Of a stretch of 64,000 bases of DNA, positions 8,113 to 17,205 are shown piece after piece. The position numbers and the translations under genes are program-made. Under the pieces are notes generated by a model that was not told where the DNA came from, did no database searches, and saw only the letters and a list, made by a program, of their open reading frames with translations. The stretch comes from Candidatus Saccharimonadota bacterium (lineage in GTDB: Bacteria; Patescibacteriota; Saccharimonadia; Saccharimonadales; Saccharimonadaceae). The stretch is taken from positions 139,889-203,888 of the forward strand of contig JAPUFB010000003.1 in the NCBI GenBank assembly GCA_027492255.1, given 5' to 3'. Positions within the stretch are counted from its first letter, which is position 1; every line of letters starts with the position of its first letter.

Positions 8113-8439
8113 TTACATTCGACGATAATCGTCATCGTCGTCATATGCTTCCTCATGATCACGAATAAAGTCTTCAATATTCTGACAAATATGTTCAAGA
8201 GCTTTTAGTCGAGTATCGAAATCATTCAGCCGCTGAGTTATCTGTTGTGTCGCCTGCTCGCTGCGGGGATCGTGACGGTTGCTTTCTTGCTCAAGACGAT
8301 ACAGGCTTTGCTGAACGTCTTGTCGAAGACCGTATTGTAAAGAGGTAATCTGATTTTCAACACGACGAATTTCTTCATGCGTATTCTGTAGAGCATCTTT
8401 TATCGCTCGTTGGATGTCTTGGTACGTCAAATCTGCCAT
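8113..8439 (-). CDS. Hypothetical coiled-coil protein
   Basis: A 108-residue hydrophilic protein with heptad-like helix over nearly its full length (about 5-95) and an acidic tail with a run of six Asp interrupted only near the end (DDDDDYRRM-like). No enzyme motif or membrane segment is seen. It resembles the small coiled-coil proteins common in this group, but I cannot assign a function. Its promoter abuts the start codon, so the mRNA is probably leaderless. Confidence 0.65.
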   Translation of the reverse strand: MADLTYQDIQRAIKDALQNTHEEIRRVENQITSLQYGLRQDVQQSLYRLEQESNRHDPRSEQATQQITQRLNDFDTRLKALEHICQNIEDFIRDHEEAYDDDDDYRRM

Positions 8440-8445
8440 AGTTTC

Positions 8446-8473
8446 ATCATAGTCTTGTTACCCCTGTTGTCAA
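8446..8473 (-). promoter_or_regulatory. Promoter of the coiled-coil gene
   Basis: On the minus strand TTGACA (8468-8473) and TATGAT (8446-8451) are separated by 16 bp. The -10 box ends 6 nt before the ATG at 8439, which puts the predicted first transcribed base at the start codon. Confidence 0.75.
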
Positions 8474-8486
8474 GACTTTATAGTCA

Positions 8487-8514
8487 CACACCCTCATACA
8501 AGAATGAGGGTGTG
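8487..8514. terminator. Hairpin behind rny
   Basis: CACACCCTCAT and ATGAGGGTGTG form an 11-bp stem with a 6-nt loop, 30 bp after the rny stop. A T run is absent on the rny side, so it may be a weak terminator or a 3' stabilising structure. Confidence 0.5.
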
Positions 8515-8543
8515 TCGTTTTAGGAAAAGATGAAGTAGCTTGA

Positions 8544-10052
8544 CTATTTAGCAAATTCAATCGCGCGAGTTTCTCGGATAACATTCACTTTTATTGTACC
8601 CGGGTATTGCATCGTGCTTTCAATCTTTGTCGCAATATCACGCGCTAACTTGATCGCACTCAGATCATCAATTGACTCTGGGCGAACAATAATTCGTACT
8701 TCGCGGCCCGCACTAATTGCATATGCCTTATCAACACCATCAAAGCTTACCGCAACATTCTCAAGATCACGCATGCGTTCAGAGAAATTCTCTGCCGATA
8801 TATTGCGTGCACCTGGTCGGGCAGCGCTTGCTGCATCGCACACGCGGACGATGAGGGCTTCGGGTGTAGTTGCTTCGATATCATCATGATGAGCCTCGAT
8901 CGCGTGAACGATTCGCTCATCCATACCGTATTTACGGGCTAGCTCGGCACCGATATGATGATGTTTGCCCTCGATACGATGCGTCACAGCCTTACCGACA
9001 TCATGAAGGAGCGTTGCAATCTTCGTAATACGCACATCAGCACCTAGTTCTTCTGCAAGCACGCCGGCCATTTGAGCCATTTCAGTTGAATGCTTCAATA
9101 CGTTCTGGCCATATGAGGTACGGAACTTTAGCTCACCAAGTAAACGCAGCATCTCTGTTGGAATACCAACAACGCCAACTTCGCGCGCAGCATCTTCACC
9201 GGCTCGGTCAATCTCTTTGTCCATCTGCTTTTGCGCTTTATCGACAACTTCTTCGATACGAGCTGGATGAATTCGTCCATCTTTCATGAGGAGTTCAAGT
9301 GCGATGCGAGCAACTTGGCGACGAATCGGATCAAAGCTCGAGAGAATAATCATACCTGGGGTGTCATCGACAAGGATATCGACACCAGTTGCACGCTGTA
9401 GCGCCTGGATATTACGACCCTCTTTACCGATGATGCGTCCTTTCATCTCTTCATCTGTCAGCTTGACGGCGGTGACAGTGCGTTCAGCAGTCACATCACT
9501 ACTCATTCGTTCCATTGCACTGACAAGAATCATCTGCGCTCGCTCTTCAGCATCTTCCATAGCTTCTTTTTGAAGCTTGTTGATAAGACCGAGCATATCA
9601 TTTTTGATATCACGCTCAGTCATCTTCATTAACTTCTCAGCTGCGTCCGTCTTTGATAATTTAGCAATCTTTTCAAGCTTATCTTGTTGTTTGGTGCGGA
9701 TATCGCGAATCTCGTCTTTGAGCGACTCGACTTCAGTTTCCTGTGCTCGGAGTTTCTCGCTCCTTGTATCAAGTTCTTCTAATTTACGGTCAAGGTTTGT
9801 TTCGCGATCTGCAACACGGTTCTCCGCCTTCTTTATCTCGCGTCGACGTTCATCTTCTTCGCCCTTTGCCGCTTCCGCAACCTTGAGCGCCTCGTCTTTT
9901 GCCTTCAGTACAATATCGCTTGCTTTATTCTTCGCATCAGCAACCAGTTTGTCGGCTTTTTCTCCCCCGCTCTTTCCTTTTTGTACGTTATAGACATACG
10001 TACCGCCGGCGCCCAAAACGAGGCCAACAATCGCTACGATGGCTTCTATCAT
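8544..10052 (-). CDS. rny: Ribonuclease Y
   Basis: A 502-residue protein with the RNase Y order: an N-terminal membrane helix (about 2-20, with GLVLGAGGTYVYN), a long charged coiled coil (to about 190), a KH RNA-binding domain (GRIIGKEGRNIQALQ), and an HD phosphohydrolase domain with HDVGKAVTHR and HHIGAE. It starts mRNA decay by endonucleolytic cleavage at the membrane. Length is close to the usual 510-520. The ATG follows an AAAGGAT Shine-Dalgarno. It is separated from tsaB by about 280 bp. Confidence 0.95.
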   Translation of the reverse strand: MIEAIVAIVGLVLGAGGTYVYNVQKGKSGGEKADKLVADAKNKASDIVLKAKDEALKVAEAAKGEEDERRREIKKAENRVADRETNLDRKLEELDTRSEKLRAQETEVESLKDEIRDIRTKQQDKLEKIAKLSKTDAAEKLMKMTERDIKNDMLGLINKLQKEAMEDAEERAQMILVSAMERMSSDVTAERTVTAVKLTDEEMKGRIIGKEGRNIQALQRATGVDILVDDTPGMIILSSFDPIRRQVARIALELLMKDGRIHPARIEEVVDKAQKQMDKEIDRAGEDAAREVGVVGIPTEMLRLLGELKFRTSYGQNVLKHSTEMAQMAGVLAEELGADVRITKIATLLHDVGKAVTHRIEGKHHHIGAELARKYGMDERIVHAIEAHHDDIEATTPEALIVRVCDAASAARPGARNISAENFSERMRDLENVAVSFDGVDKAYAISAGREVRIIVRPESIDDLSAIKLARDIATKIESTMQYPGTIKVNVIRETRAIEFAK

Positions 10053-10159
10053 AGTGTGGATCCTTTCTGTTGCATCGTCCGCTGCTCGACATCGCTATCA
10101 CTTCTCTAGTCAACACGCGCTACGATCATAAACATTTTGAAAATAAATAGGTCAGCCGA

Positions 10160-10297
10160 TGATAAAACGTATTCTTTTCTTACTTCTTATCGGCTATCTA
10201 TTACTATATTACGTCTGCAATGCATACACAATGGTACGTAGCAAAAGATATACCTGCAGTACTTCTAAATCGAGACGTATCATCAAATGAATCATAG
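10160..10297 (+). CDS. Possible small membrane protein (45 residues)
   Basis: A short frame in the gap between rny and tsaB, on the opposite strand, beginning MIKRILFLLLIGYLYYI, a basic start followed by one hydrophobic helix, and ending NRDVSSNES. Only a weak AGG lies about 8 nt upstream of the ATG. Size, signal-like N-terminus and position make it a candidate, but the frame could be chance. The gap around it (10053-10334) holds nothing else I can name. Confidence 0.3.
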
Positions 10298-10334
10298 CAC
10301 GGAAATAAAAAATAAACTCTCTAGTAATTTTGGA

Positions 10335-10727
10335 TTATTTCTTCGGTAAAGTGACTCTCGCCTCAGAACCATAGAGCGGCATAAGAATCTTGTCATTCTT
10401 GCCTTCCTTAAGTTGCGTGAGTGCTGTAAGCTGCCATGCATCACCCGTCCCGCCGATGATCGGAATGTCCCCAGCATAGGCAATAGTATTCGCAACTGTG
10501 AGACCAATACGAAGACCAGTAAAACTACCTGGACCTTTGTATGCAATAATTCCCGTGAGCTGCTGAAGATCAACAGTATGCTCTTCTAGGAAATCCTCGA
10601 TATATTTCAAGAGATAGTGTGCAAGCTCTCGATCAGCTTGCCATTTTTTTTCTGAAATTAATACGTGAGTGTCATCAAAGAGAGAGAGTTCAGCAACTGG
10701 ATTATCTGTCTTGAGTCCTAGAATCAT
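10335..10727 (-). CDS. tsaB: Short TsaB-like protein for t6A tRNA modification
   Basis: A 130-residue ASKHA-fold protein whose start (MILGLKTDNPVAELSLF) and core motif YKGPGSFTGLRIGLT match TsaB/YeaZ, the partner that scaffolds TsaD in making N6-threonylcarbamoyladenosine at tRNA position 37. Usual TsaB has about 220 residues in two lobes; here only the first lobe remains, with a short tail. The stop is clean, with no frameshift seen downstream. It overlaps tsaE by 4 bases. Confidence 0.8.
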   Translation of the reverse strand: MILGLKTDNPVAELSLFDDTHVLISEKKWQADRELAHYLLKYIEDFLEEHTVDLQQLTGIIAYKGPGSFTGLRIGLTVANTIAYAGDIPIIGGTGDAWQLTALTQLKEGKNDKILMPLYGSEARVTLPKK

Positions 10728-11149
10728 ATCTTACTCTCCACGTCGATTTCACGACCGACACCACTAGGTTTATACGCTATAATGATCCTCTGTCTATTTT
10801 CCGGAAGAACGTTTGCTACCGACGCCGCCCACTCAATAACGGTCACGACTTTAGAGTCATTAACAGACTCAGCAACTTCATAACTCATGATACCTGCATC
10901 ATGCAGGCGGTAAAAATCATAATGATGCAGCTGCAACCCATCGCGAGCCTCGTATACGCGAGATAGCGTAAAGCTTGGGCTCTGCACATCATCCTCGACC
11001 CCTAAGCCTATTGCAATTCCTTTTACTAATGTAGTTTTACCAGCCCCAACGTCCCCAACCAACTCCAGTACCTCACCCCCTCGAAAAGTGCGGCCGAGTT
11101 TTTGGCCATAATCCTTCATTTCATCAGTATCAGCGATATAGGTTTTCAT
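10724..11149 (-). CDS. tsaE: tRNA threonylcarbamoyladenosine biosynthesis ATPase TsaE
   Basis: A 141-residue P-loop ATPase of the TsaE/YjeE family: GDVGAGKTT (32-40), switch region SPSFTLSRVYEA, LHHYDFYRL, and the IEWAAS motif near residue 108. It drives turnover of the TsaBDE complex. The gene pairs with tsaB downstream. TACAAT at 11158-11163 is 8 nt upstream of the ATG; the mRNA looks leaderless. The short gap to pilB must hold promoters for both directions. Confidence 0.92.
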   Translation of the reverse strand: MKTYIADTDEMKDYGQKLGRTFRGGEVLELVGDVGAGKTTLVKGIAIGLGVEDDVQSPSFTLSRVYEARDGLQLHHYDFYRLHDAGIMSYEVAESVNDSKVVTVIEWAASVANVLPENRQRIIIAYKPSGVGREIDVESKI

Positions 11150-11209
11150 CTGTTACTATTGTACCTCGCACTCGGTGATTCTAAAAACATAAGGACTATG
11201 CAATAATAA

Positions 11210-13000
11210 GTGGTAGACGTGAAGATTTCAGATAGTACTATCGAAGAGCTGTTGCTTGATAATAATCGTATATCAGGTGATGAGCTCGAAAAGTTACGCG
11301 ATGAAGGAAAAAAGAATCATCGCTCACTTCAAGCGCTCGTCGTACAGTCTGAGATTATTTCAGACAAAGAGCTCACGCAGCTCTATGCAAAATTTGCCGA
11401 CATCCCTTTTGTAGAAATCGACCCAAAATCCGTAGATAAGGAGATATTACTCTCTTTGCCGGAAAAAATTGCTCGCCAGTATAGCGCAGTTGTTTTCAAG
11501 ATAGAGAATGATGTCAAATTCCTTGCAATGGAGGACCCAGACGATGTCCAGGGGGTGAATTTCATTCAAAAACAGCTTGGATCACAATACGAAATATGTA
11601 TTGCTACCCATGACAATATCATGCAGGTCCTTGAGAATTATCGCGACGGAGTAGCGGATGAAATTGATGACGTGATTGCTGTTCAGGAAGAACAAGAAAA
11701 TAAAGAGGAGGTCAGCGAAGAGGATATTGCCGAGAACTCCCCTATCGCTAAAACTGTTAACTTAATTCTTGAATTTGCTATCCGCTCCAATGCTTCAGAT
11801 ATTCACATCGAACCCCGTGATGATTTTCTTCAAATTCGTTACCGTGTTGACGGTGTCCTCCAGGAAGCCAATAAACTACCTCGTAATGTTATGGCCGCAC
11901 TCGTCAGCCGTATTAAAATTCTCTCTAATCTAAAAATTGACGAACGACGTGTTCCGCAAGATGGTCGCTTCAAAGTAACAGTTGCTGGCAAAAAGTTTGC
12001 GCTTCGTGTCTCAACCTTACCGATTACCGAGGGTGAGAAAGTTGTTATGCGTATCCTTGATGAAAGCAATAAAGCCCTTACTCTCGAACAGCTTGGATAT
12101 TGGGGGTGGTCGCTTGAAAAAATTAATAATGCAATCATTCAACCGCACGGTATGATCCTCGTCACAGGGCCAACCGGCTCAGGTAAATCTACGAGCCTCT
12201 ATAGCGCACTCACTCTTCTTAATAAGCCTGATGTCAATATCTCCACCGTCGAGGACCCAGTCGAATACAAAATTACTGGTGCTAATCAAACACAGGTAAA
12301 TCCTGTTGCCGGCATGACATTTGTTGCTGGTCTTCGCGCTCTTCTCCGCCAGGACCCAAATATCATTATGGTGGGAGAGATTCGTGACGGAGAAACTGCA
12401 AATCTGGGAGTTCAAGCAGCACTAACCGGGCATCTTGTTTTCTCGACACTCCACACAAATAATGCAGCCACTTGTTTACCACGCCTCCTTGATATGGGAA
12501 TTGAACCTTTTCTCATCGCTAGTACGGTCCGTATCGTTGTTGGTCAACGCCTTGTACGCACACTATGTAAAGCATGCAAAATATCCTACGAACCAAACGA
12601 CGAAGAGATCGCCAGCATCTGGAAAGTATTTAATGTCTCTGGTGCCGAAGAACGAAAACGTATCCATGATCTCGAAACACAGGCTACAGAACAAGGCATT
12701 GGCAGTGATATAGGCAAGGAACTTTCAAGCACGCCGTCAACAATAACACGGCTCTATCACGCTAATCCCGAAGGTTGCGATGAATGTAACCATATCGGCT
12801 ACAAGGGCCGAATGGGAATCTACGAAGTCCTCAATAATTCCGTTGAAGTCCAGAAGTTAATTGTCAGTAACGCAACCAGTAACACTATCCAAGATCAAGC
12901 AATCAAGGAAGGCATGATGACAATGCAGACTGACGGGCTTATAAAAGCTCTTCGCGGCCAAACCGCTATTGAGGAAATTCTAAGAGTCACACGTGAGTAA
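11210..13000 (+). CDS. pilB: Type IV pilus assembly ATPase PilB
   Basis: A 596-residue GspE/PilB ATPase: N-terminal MshEN-like domain (about 1-145), acidic linker (EEQENKEEVSEED), then the ATPase with DIHIEPR (197-203), Walker A GPTGSGKST (320-328), Asp box, Walker B IIMVGEIRD and the zinc-binding CKACK...CDECNHIGYKGRMG module. It powers pilus extension at the membrane. The start is GTG at 11210, 61 bp from the divergent tsaE. pilC follows after 17 bp. Confidence 0.96.
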   Translation: MVDVKISDSTIEELLLDNNRISGDELEKLRDEGKKNHRSLQALVVQSEIISDKELTQLYAKFADIPFVEIDPKSVDKEILLSLPEKIARQYSAVVFKIENDVKFLAMEDPDDVQGVNFIQKQLGSQYEICIATHDNIMQVLENYRDGVADEIDDVIAVQEEQENKEEVSEEDIAENSPIAKTVNLILEFAIRSNASDIHIEPRDDFLQIRYRVDGVLQEANKLPRNVMAALVSRIKILSNLKIDERRVPQDGRFKVTVAGKKFALRVSTLPITEGEKVVMRILDESNKALTLEQLGYWGWSLEKINNAIIQPHGMILVTGPTGSGKSTSLYSALTLLNKPDVNISTVEDPVEYKITGANQTQVNPVAGMTFVAGLRALLRQDPNIIMVGEIRDGETANLGVQAALTGHLVFSTLHTNNAATCLPRLLDMGIEPFLIASTVRIVVGQRLVRTLCKACKISYEPNDEEIASIWKVFNVSGAEERKRIHDLETQATEQGIGSDIGKELSSTPSTITRLYHANPEGCDECNHIGYKGRMGIYEVLNNSVEVQKLIVSNATSNTIQDQAIKEGMMTMQTDGLIKALRGQTAIEEILRVTRE

Positions 13001-13017
13001 TACGAAAGAGGTGGAAT

Positions 13018-14229
13018 ATGGCAACGTTTAGTTATCAAGTAGTTGACCAAGATGGCAAAGCAAAAAAAGGAACGCTTGACGCAGTTAACCGCAATGAGGT
13101 TGTTGAGGTACTTACTCGTCAAGGTCTTCGTCCGCTCCAAATTAAACTTACGAGCGCAAACGGCCGTAAGAATGGTTTATTCAAGAAAAAAGTGAAACTA
13201 GTCGACATCGTTCTGTTTACACGCCAGCTCTCAACCATGGTCTCCGCTGGAGTCCCTCTTCTTCGCGCACTCAATACACTTCAAGCACAGGCTGAAAATA
13301 AAACAATGCAAGAAGTAATTGGCGTTATCGTCAAGGATGTTCAGGGCGGCTCTCAGCTTGCCGATGCGCTTGCAAAACATCCAGATGTTTTTAGTGACAT
13401 CTATGTCAACATGGTACGCGCTGGTGAAGCCGCAGGAATTGTAGACGATATCCTAAAACGTCTTGCATCACAAGTGGAAAAATCAGCAAGTATCCGTAAA
13501 AAAGTAAAAGGTGCCTCAACGTATCCACTCGTACTGTTAAGTCTCACGGTTGTTGCTTTCTTTGGGCTTATGATTTTTGTTATCCCAAATATCGGCCATA
13601 TTATTAAAGGTATCAACCCGGACGGCGAACTTCCTGCCCTAACTCAAGCAATGCTCGGGATTAGTAGCTTTATGGTCTCATACTGGTACATTGTTGCGGG
13701 TATTATTATTAGTGGCATTATTCTCTTTAAGCGCTACCAAGCTACGAAGGCTGGTCGACTTAACATCGATAGGTTAATTTTGAGACTGCCGGTTGCGGGG
13801 ATGCTCGTGACAAAAATTGCCGTAGCAAGTTTCACGCGTACATTTTCCGCACTTATCGGGGCAGGCGTGAGTGTCGTCGAAGCACTCAACGTTACCTCAC
13901 GGTCTCTTGGTAATGAAGTATTTCGTCTTGAGATTGAAAAAGCTGCCAAAGCAGTAGTAAATGGTAAATTGCTTTCTCAATCATTAGAAGGCAGTACCTT
14001 CTTTCCTGCGATTGTCCCGCAGATGCTTGCTGTCGGTGAGGAAACTGGTCAGACAGATACGGTACTCGTTAAAGTTGCCGAGTTTTACGAAGAAGAGGTA
14101 GATACTGCCATTGACAGCCTTAGTTCTTTACTCGAACCAATCATGATCGTCGTACTAGGAGCTGGTGTCGGCTTGATCGCGGCGAGCGTCATGGGTCCAA
14201 TCGCCAGCATGTCACAAAACGTGCAATAG
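13018..14229 (+). CDS. pilC: Type IV pilus inner membrane platform protein PilC
   Basis: A 403-residue protein with two T2SSF repeats. An N-terminal ATF(S)YQVVDQDGKAKKGTLDA segment is followed by FTRQLSTMVSAGVPLLRAL (repeat 1) and ASFTRTFSALIGAGVSVVEAL (repeat 2), and three membrane segments (about 172-195, 222-243, 375-395). It couples PilB motion to pilin assembly. A good Shine-Dalgarno, AAAGAGGTGG, precedes the ATG. Its length matches the family. Confidence 0.96.
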   Translation: MATFSYQVVDQDGKAKKGTLDAVNRNEVVEVLTRQGLRPLQIKLTSANGRKNGLFKKKVKLVDIVLFTRQLSTMVSAGVPLLRALNTLQAQAENKTMQEVIGVIVKDVQGGSQLADALAKHPDVFSDIYVNMVRAGEAAGIVDDILKRLASQVEKSASIRKKVKGASTYPLVLLSLTVVAFFGLMIFVIPNIGHIIKGINPDGELPALTQAMLGISSFMVSYWYIVAGIIISGIILFKRYQATKAGRLNIDRLILRLPVAGMLVTKIAVASFTRTFSALIGAGVSVVEALNVTSRSLGNEVFRLEIEKAAKAVVNGKLLSQSLEGSTFFPAIVPQMLAVGEETGQTDTVLVKVAEFYEEEVDTAIDSLSSLLEPIMIVVLGAGVGLIAASVMGPIASMSQNVQ

Positions 14230-14232
14230 GCA

Positions 14233-14260
14233 TTGACTCTATACAGCTTATGGTTATAAT
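14233..14260 (+). promoter_or_regulatory. Promoter of the major pilin
   Basis: TTGACT (14233-14238) and TATAAT (14255-14260) are 16 bp apart. The leader of about 75 nt ends in AAGGAGGGTGG (from 14328), the strongest Shine-Dalgarno seen in the window, fitting high pilin expression. Confidence 0.75.
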
Positions 14261-14341
14261 TACAATCAGATACTTTTTATCTCGCCTACGCGCGGTAAAG
14301 TATAACAATTAACAATTTAACATCCTTAAGGAGGGTGGGAA

Positions 14342-14863
14342 ATGATCTCACTTAAGAATAAAGAATCAGGGTTCACAATCGTGGAGCTCTTGATTGTTAT
14401 CGTGATTATCGGTATCCTCGCGGGTCTCGTTATCACACAGTTCCTAGGCGCAAACCAACAGGCACGCGACTCCGAGCGCAAAACTGACCTTAATAGCTTG
14501 GCAAGCCAGCTCGAAGTTTACTTCGCAAAAAGCGCAGGCTATCCAACACTCACTAATGTCAATACGGCTGCATGGCGAACTGGTAACCAGTTTAATGCTG
14601 GTGATAACGGCAAAGCACTTGCAGACCCTGTAAGTGCAAGCTCGGCCGCGCTTGTAGCTGCAGTGGCTCCTAACGAATATTCATATGTTCCTACCCCAGC
14701 CGGCTGTACCGCTATGACAGACGACTCGGGTGCAACTATTTCAAGCACAACACCATGCACAGGCTTCACTCTTACGGCTGTTCTTGAGAACACTAAAGAC
14801 AAGTCAGCAACCATAGTTGGAACACAAGCTCAATACGTAAAGAAGGGTGCAAACGATCAGTAA
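14342..14863 (+). CDS. Type IV major pilin-like protein
   Basis: A 173-residue prepilin. The short basic leader ends in ESG and is cut before FTIVELLIVIVIIGILAGL; the mature protein has Phe1 and Glu5, as in classical type IV pilins. The globular part carries two Cys (in AGCTAM and TPCTGF) that could form the C-terminal disulfide loop. Its own promoter, strong ribosome-binding site and terminator, together with its position after pilC, make it the likely major subunit. Confidence 0.9.
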   Translation: MISLKNKESGFTIVELLIVIVIIGILAGLVITQFLGANQQARDSERKTDLNSLASQLEVYFAKSAGYPTLTNVNTAAWRTGNQFNAGDNGKALADPVSASSAALVAAVAPNEYSYVPTPAGCTAMTDDSGATISSTTPCTGFTLTAVLENTKDKSATIVGTQAQYVKKGANDQ

Positions 14864-14876
14864 TTGATCAACCTTC

Positions 14877-14912
14877 TATATAAAATCGCCCCATATGGGG
14901 CGATTTTATATA
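14877..14912. terminator. Terminator after the major pilin
   Basis: A perfect 18-bp palindrome with GC-rich centre (CGCCCCATATGGGGCG) and A/T flanks, right after the pilin stop; symmetrical, so usable in both directions. The following 170 bp to 15083 hold no gene that I can see. Confidence 0.88.
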
Positions 14913-15082
14913 CTACAATAATTCCAATATTCTAGCTTTTAACCACCATCAGCCTGTAGTGACTATAATCCCCCAGTTTACGGCTTACTAAGCATAGGAT
15001 ACTAGAAAGATGATGCATAGATGATTCACTCTCACTAAGTCGCCAAGTTTCGCGTATACCCCAGGATAACACCATTTAAGCA

Positions 15083-16603
15083 TTAAGGATTAGCAACAAC
15101 TTCTCGCCAAGAAAGAATATCGTATGTACTCGTAACAGGAAAACTCGGTGGTGGTAGGTATCTCAAATTCTCATCATAATTAGTTGACGTGTACCGATAC
15201 CCAGCCCAACAGCCTGCGTTCATAACTGTACCGCACAGCTGGACAGACCATGTCCACTCAAGATTTGAAGCTAGTGAACCAAAGTATACAAGGCCTTGTG
15301 TCGAAAGTGCATATCCTTTTACATAAGTGCTAGTGCCCTTATAGGTCCGACGAATACCAACGCTGCCAGATTTGGCGATAAGCGCGGCATCAACTTCAAC
15401 ATTTGATCCAACATACGGCGCAACTTCGACACTATCCTCAGTAACAAGCCCGATAGTATCCTTACCGCTGTATTTTTCAGTATATAGTAAATTCCCGGCG
15501 ATAATAATATCTGTGTCACCAGGCGCAGCTAATCGAGCAGAAGCAATAGTCACTCGACCATCATATCCACCAGTATTGGAGCGGACCCATACATTATCTT
15601 CAACAAATATAACTCCTGTCGCAGGAACGGCGATATTGTTCGCGACAACCGTACGGGTCAGCGCTGTAGCATAGGTAGTATTGGTATCTTTTTCGTTCGT
15701 CACCTTCTCAAGATTGTATGTATTATCACTATTAAGCGTAATAAGGTATCCCATAGTTGAAGAATATGACGTTGTCGATGTTGGAGGAATATACCCCGCC
15801 GTTCGTGCTGGCATGAGGTTACATGCATTTGACGCTTGGTTCGCTGTTGCAATTTTCTTCATCTGGCAAAGATCAGCCCCAAGTTTATTGAAATCAACAG
15901 CCGGCACCGGGTACGCCCAGCTAGTTTTTAAGCGAGTCGCACACGAAACTGGAGTTGTTATAGCTGAATCGCACCACACGCCAGCTTTTGTCGTATTCGC
16001 ACCAGTACCACTCCAGCTTGGAACAAGGTATGTCGACTGAGCACTTGTAATTTGATCTGTATTGGCACCATCCATCTTTATTCCAACATTTGAATGAATC
16101 GGGCCACTTGTACTCTCAGTGTTTCCAAACCATAAGGCCGTATTACCAGCAACAGCATACGTACTAAATGAAGGGGCTCCAATGGTCACCTCAACACTTC
16201 TGGTAATATCACTTTTCACACCTTTTACAATACCTATGGAGCGGACTGTGACTGTTGTTGCCCCGAGCGCCCCTGGCTTCACCCAGAGCGTAAACTTCCC
16301 TTGTTTATCACCATGAGAATCGTAGTAGTCGTGAGTATAGGGCCCGTACCCCAATGCCTGTTGTGTTGCCGGTGTTGAATTTCCATCCTTAACATCCGCA
16401 TTATTATGATTCATATGCCATAGATAATAATTAGCGCCTGCCTCTGCAATATTAAGTGCCATCTCACTCTCGTGTGTTCTGAGTGTCGACTGAAGTAAGG
16501 TTACTATCATCATACCAACCGCCGATGCTAGAATCGCAAAAGTTACGATAAATACGATAAGGCCCGGTAATAATGATCCTTTTTCTCTCGTATGTAGTCT
16601 CAT
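15083..16603 (-). CDS. Large PilX-like pilus-associated protein
   Basis: A 506-residue protein. The N-terminus has a basic start, EKGSLLPGLIVFIVTFAIL as an atypical pilin-like membrane helix, and the PilX-type segment SEMALNIAEAGANYYLWHM. The rest is beta-rich, with repeated DGRVTIA-, DTDIIIAGNLLY- and VDAALIAKSG-like strands resembling a beta-solenoid. Such proteins are surface-exposed minor pilus components. It overlaps the next upstream gene by 4 bases and forms a three-gene cassette that runs against the pilB-C-M-N-O direction. Confidence 0.7.
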   Translation of the reverse strand: MRLHTREKGSLLPGLIVFIVTFAILASAVGMMIVTLLQSTLRTHESEMALNIAEAGANYYLWHMNHNNADVKDGNSTPATQQALGYGPYTHDYYDSHGDKQGKFTLWVKPGALGATTVTVRSIGIVKGVKSDITRSVEVTIGAPSFSTYAVAGNTALWFGNTESTSGPIHSNVGIKMDGANTDQITSAQSTYLVPSWSGTGANTTKAGVWCDSAITTPVSCATRLKTSWAYPVPAVDFNKLGADLCQMKKIATANQASNACNLMPARTAGYIPPTSTTSYSSTMGYLITLNSDNTYNLEKVTNEKDTNTTYATALTRTVVANNIAVPATGVIFVEDNVWVRSNTGGYDGRVTIASARLAAPGDTDIIIAGNLLYTEKYSGKDTIGLVTEDSVEVAPYVGSNVEVDAALIAKSGSVGIRRTYKGTSTYVKGYALSTQGLVYFGSLASNLEWTWSVQLCGTVMNAGCWAGYRYTSTNYDENLRYLPPPSFPVTSTYDILSWREVVANP

Positions 16604-17205
16604 AAGTTCGTCTTTCTATTTCGCATTAAAACAGTCGTTTTATACTGTAGGTTCACAGAAGCTTTTTCAGCAGTACTCGAGAGATCTACTGTAATTGTCT
16701 TGATGTCTTTATAGGTTGTTGCATCAAACGGTCCACTGTTGCCGTCCGCATCATGATACGAAAATAGTGACGAAGTTGGCGTGAAGTTGCGTAGTAAAAC
16801 CGAGGTCTTTTTATTGGCAATAGGATACGTAAGATTCGGCACCGTCCCTACTGCCTGGATTCTTTCGACTTTAAGACTCTTTGTAGTTGTATCGACATAA
16901 TAGGTGACCTGCGAAAGATTTGAGTCTCCAGGGGAAAAGTAGGCATATACCGTCAGGCGCGTACCTGTTGCTTCGGTTATTGAGCGACCACTTCTTAGGA
17001 CTTGGGCAATTCGCGTCAATGCCTGCTGTCTGTCGACTGCGGTAATTGAAACATTTTGAATCTTTATCATCTGATTTGGAACCGAAACGACAAAAGCCAA
17101 AACTAACGCCGACATTATGCCAATAATAAACATCGTAACGAGTAGTTCCAGTGTCGTAAAACCTTGTTGTTTATGGGGTTGCATTGACACCCCCATTCTT
17201 GCCAC
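16600..17205 (-). CDS. Minor pilin-like protein (PilW/PulJ-type)
   Basis: A 201-residue prepilin-like protein: leader ending KQQG, cleavage before FTTLELLVTMFIIGIMSALVL, with Glu5 of the mature form present. The globular domain is beta-rich with no Cys. It overlaps both neighbours (35 bp with the upstream gene, 4 bp downstream), so the three are tightly coupled. By analogy with PilV-W-X-type minor pilins it may help start pili or carry the tip protein. Confidence 0.75.
   Translation of the reverse strand: MARMGVSMQPHKQQGFTTLELLVTMFIIGIMSALVLAFVVSVPNQMIKIQNVSITAVDRQQALTRIAQVLRSGRSITEATGTRLTVYAYFSPGDSNLSQVTYYVDTTTKSLKVERIQAVGTVPNLTYPIANKKTSVLLRNFTPTSSLFSYHDADGNSGPFDATTYKDIKTITVDLSSTAEKASVNLQYKTTVLMRNRKTNL

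Noticed and set aside
10292-10573. 93-residue minus-strand frame over tsaB
   Set aside because: It lies in a different frame of the same strand as tsaB, which has the clear GPGSFTGLR motif.
15372-16040. Plus-strand frames opposite the PilX-like gene
   Set aside because: Low-complexity Ser/Thr/Val shadows of a real gene on the other strand.
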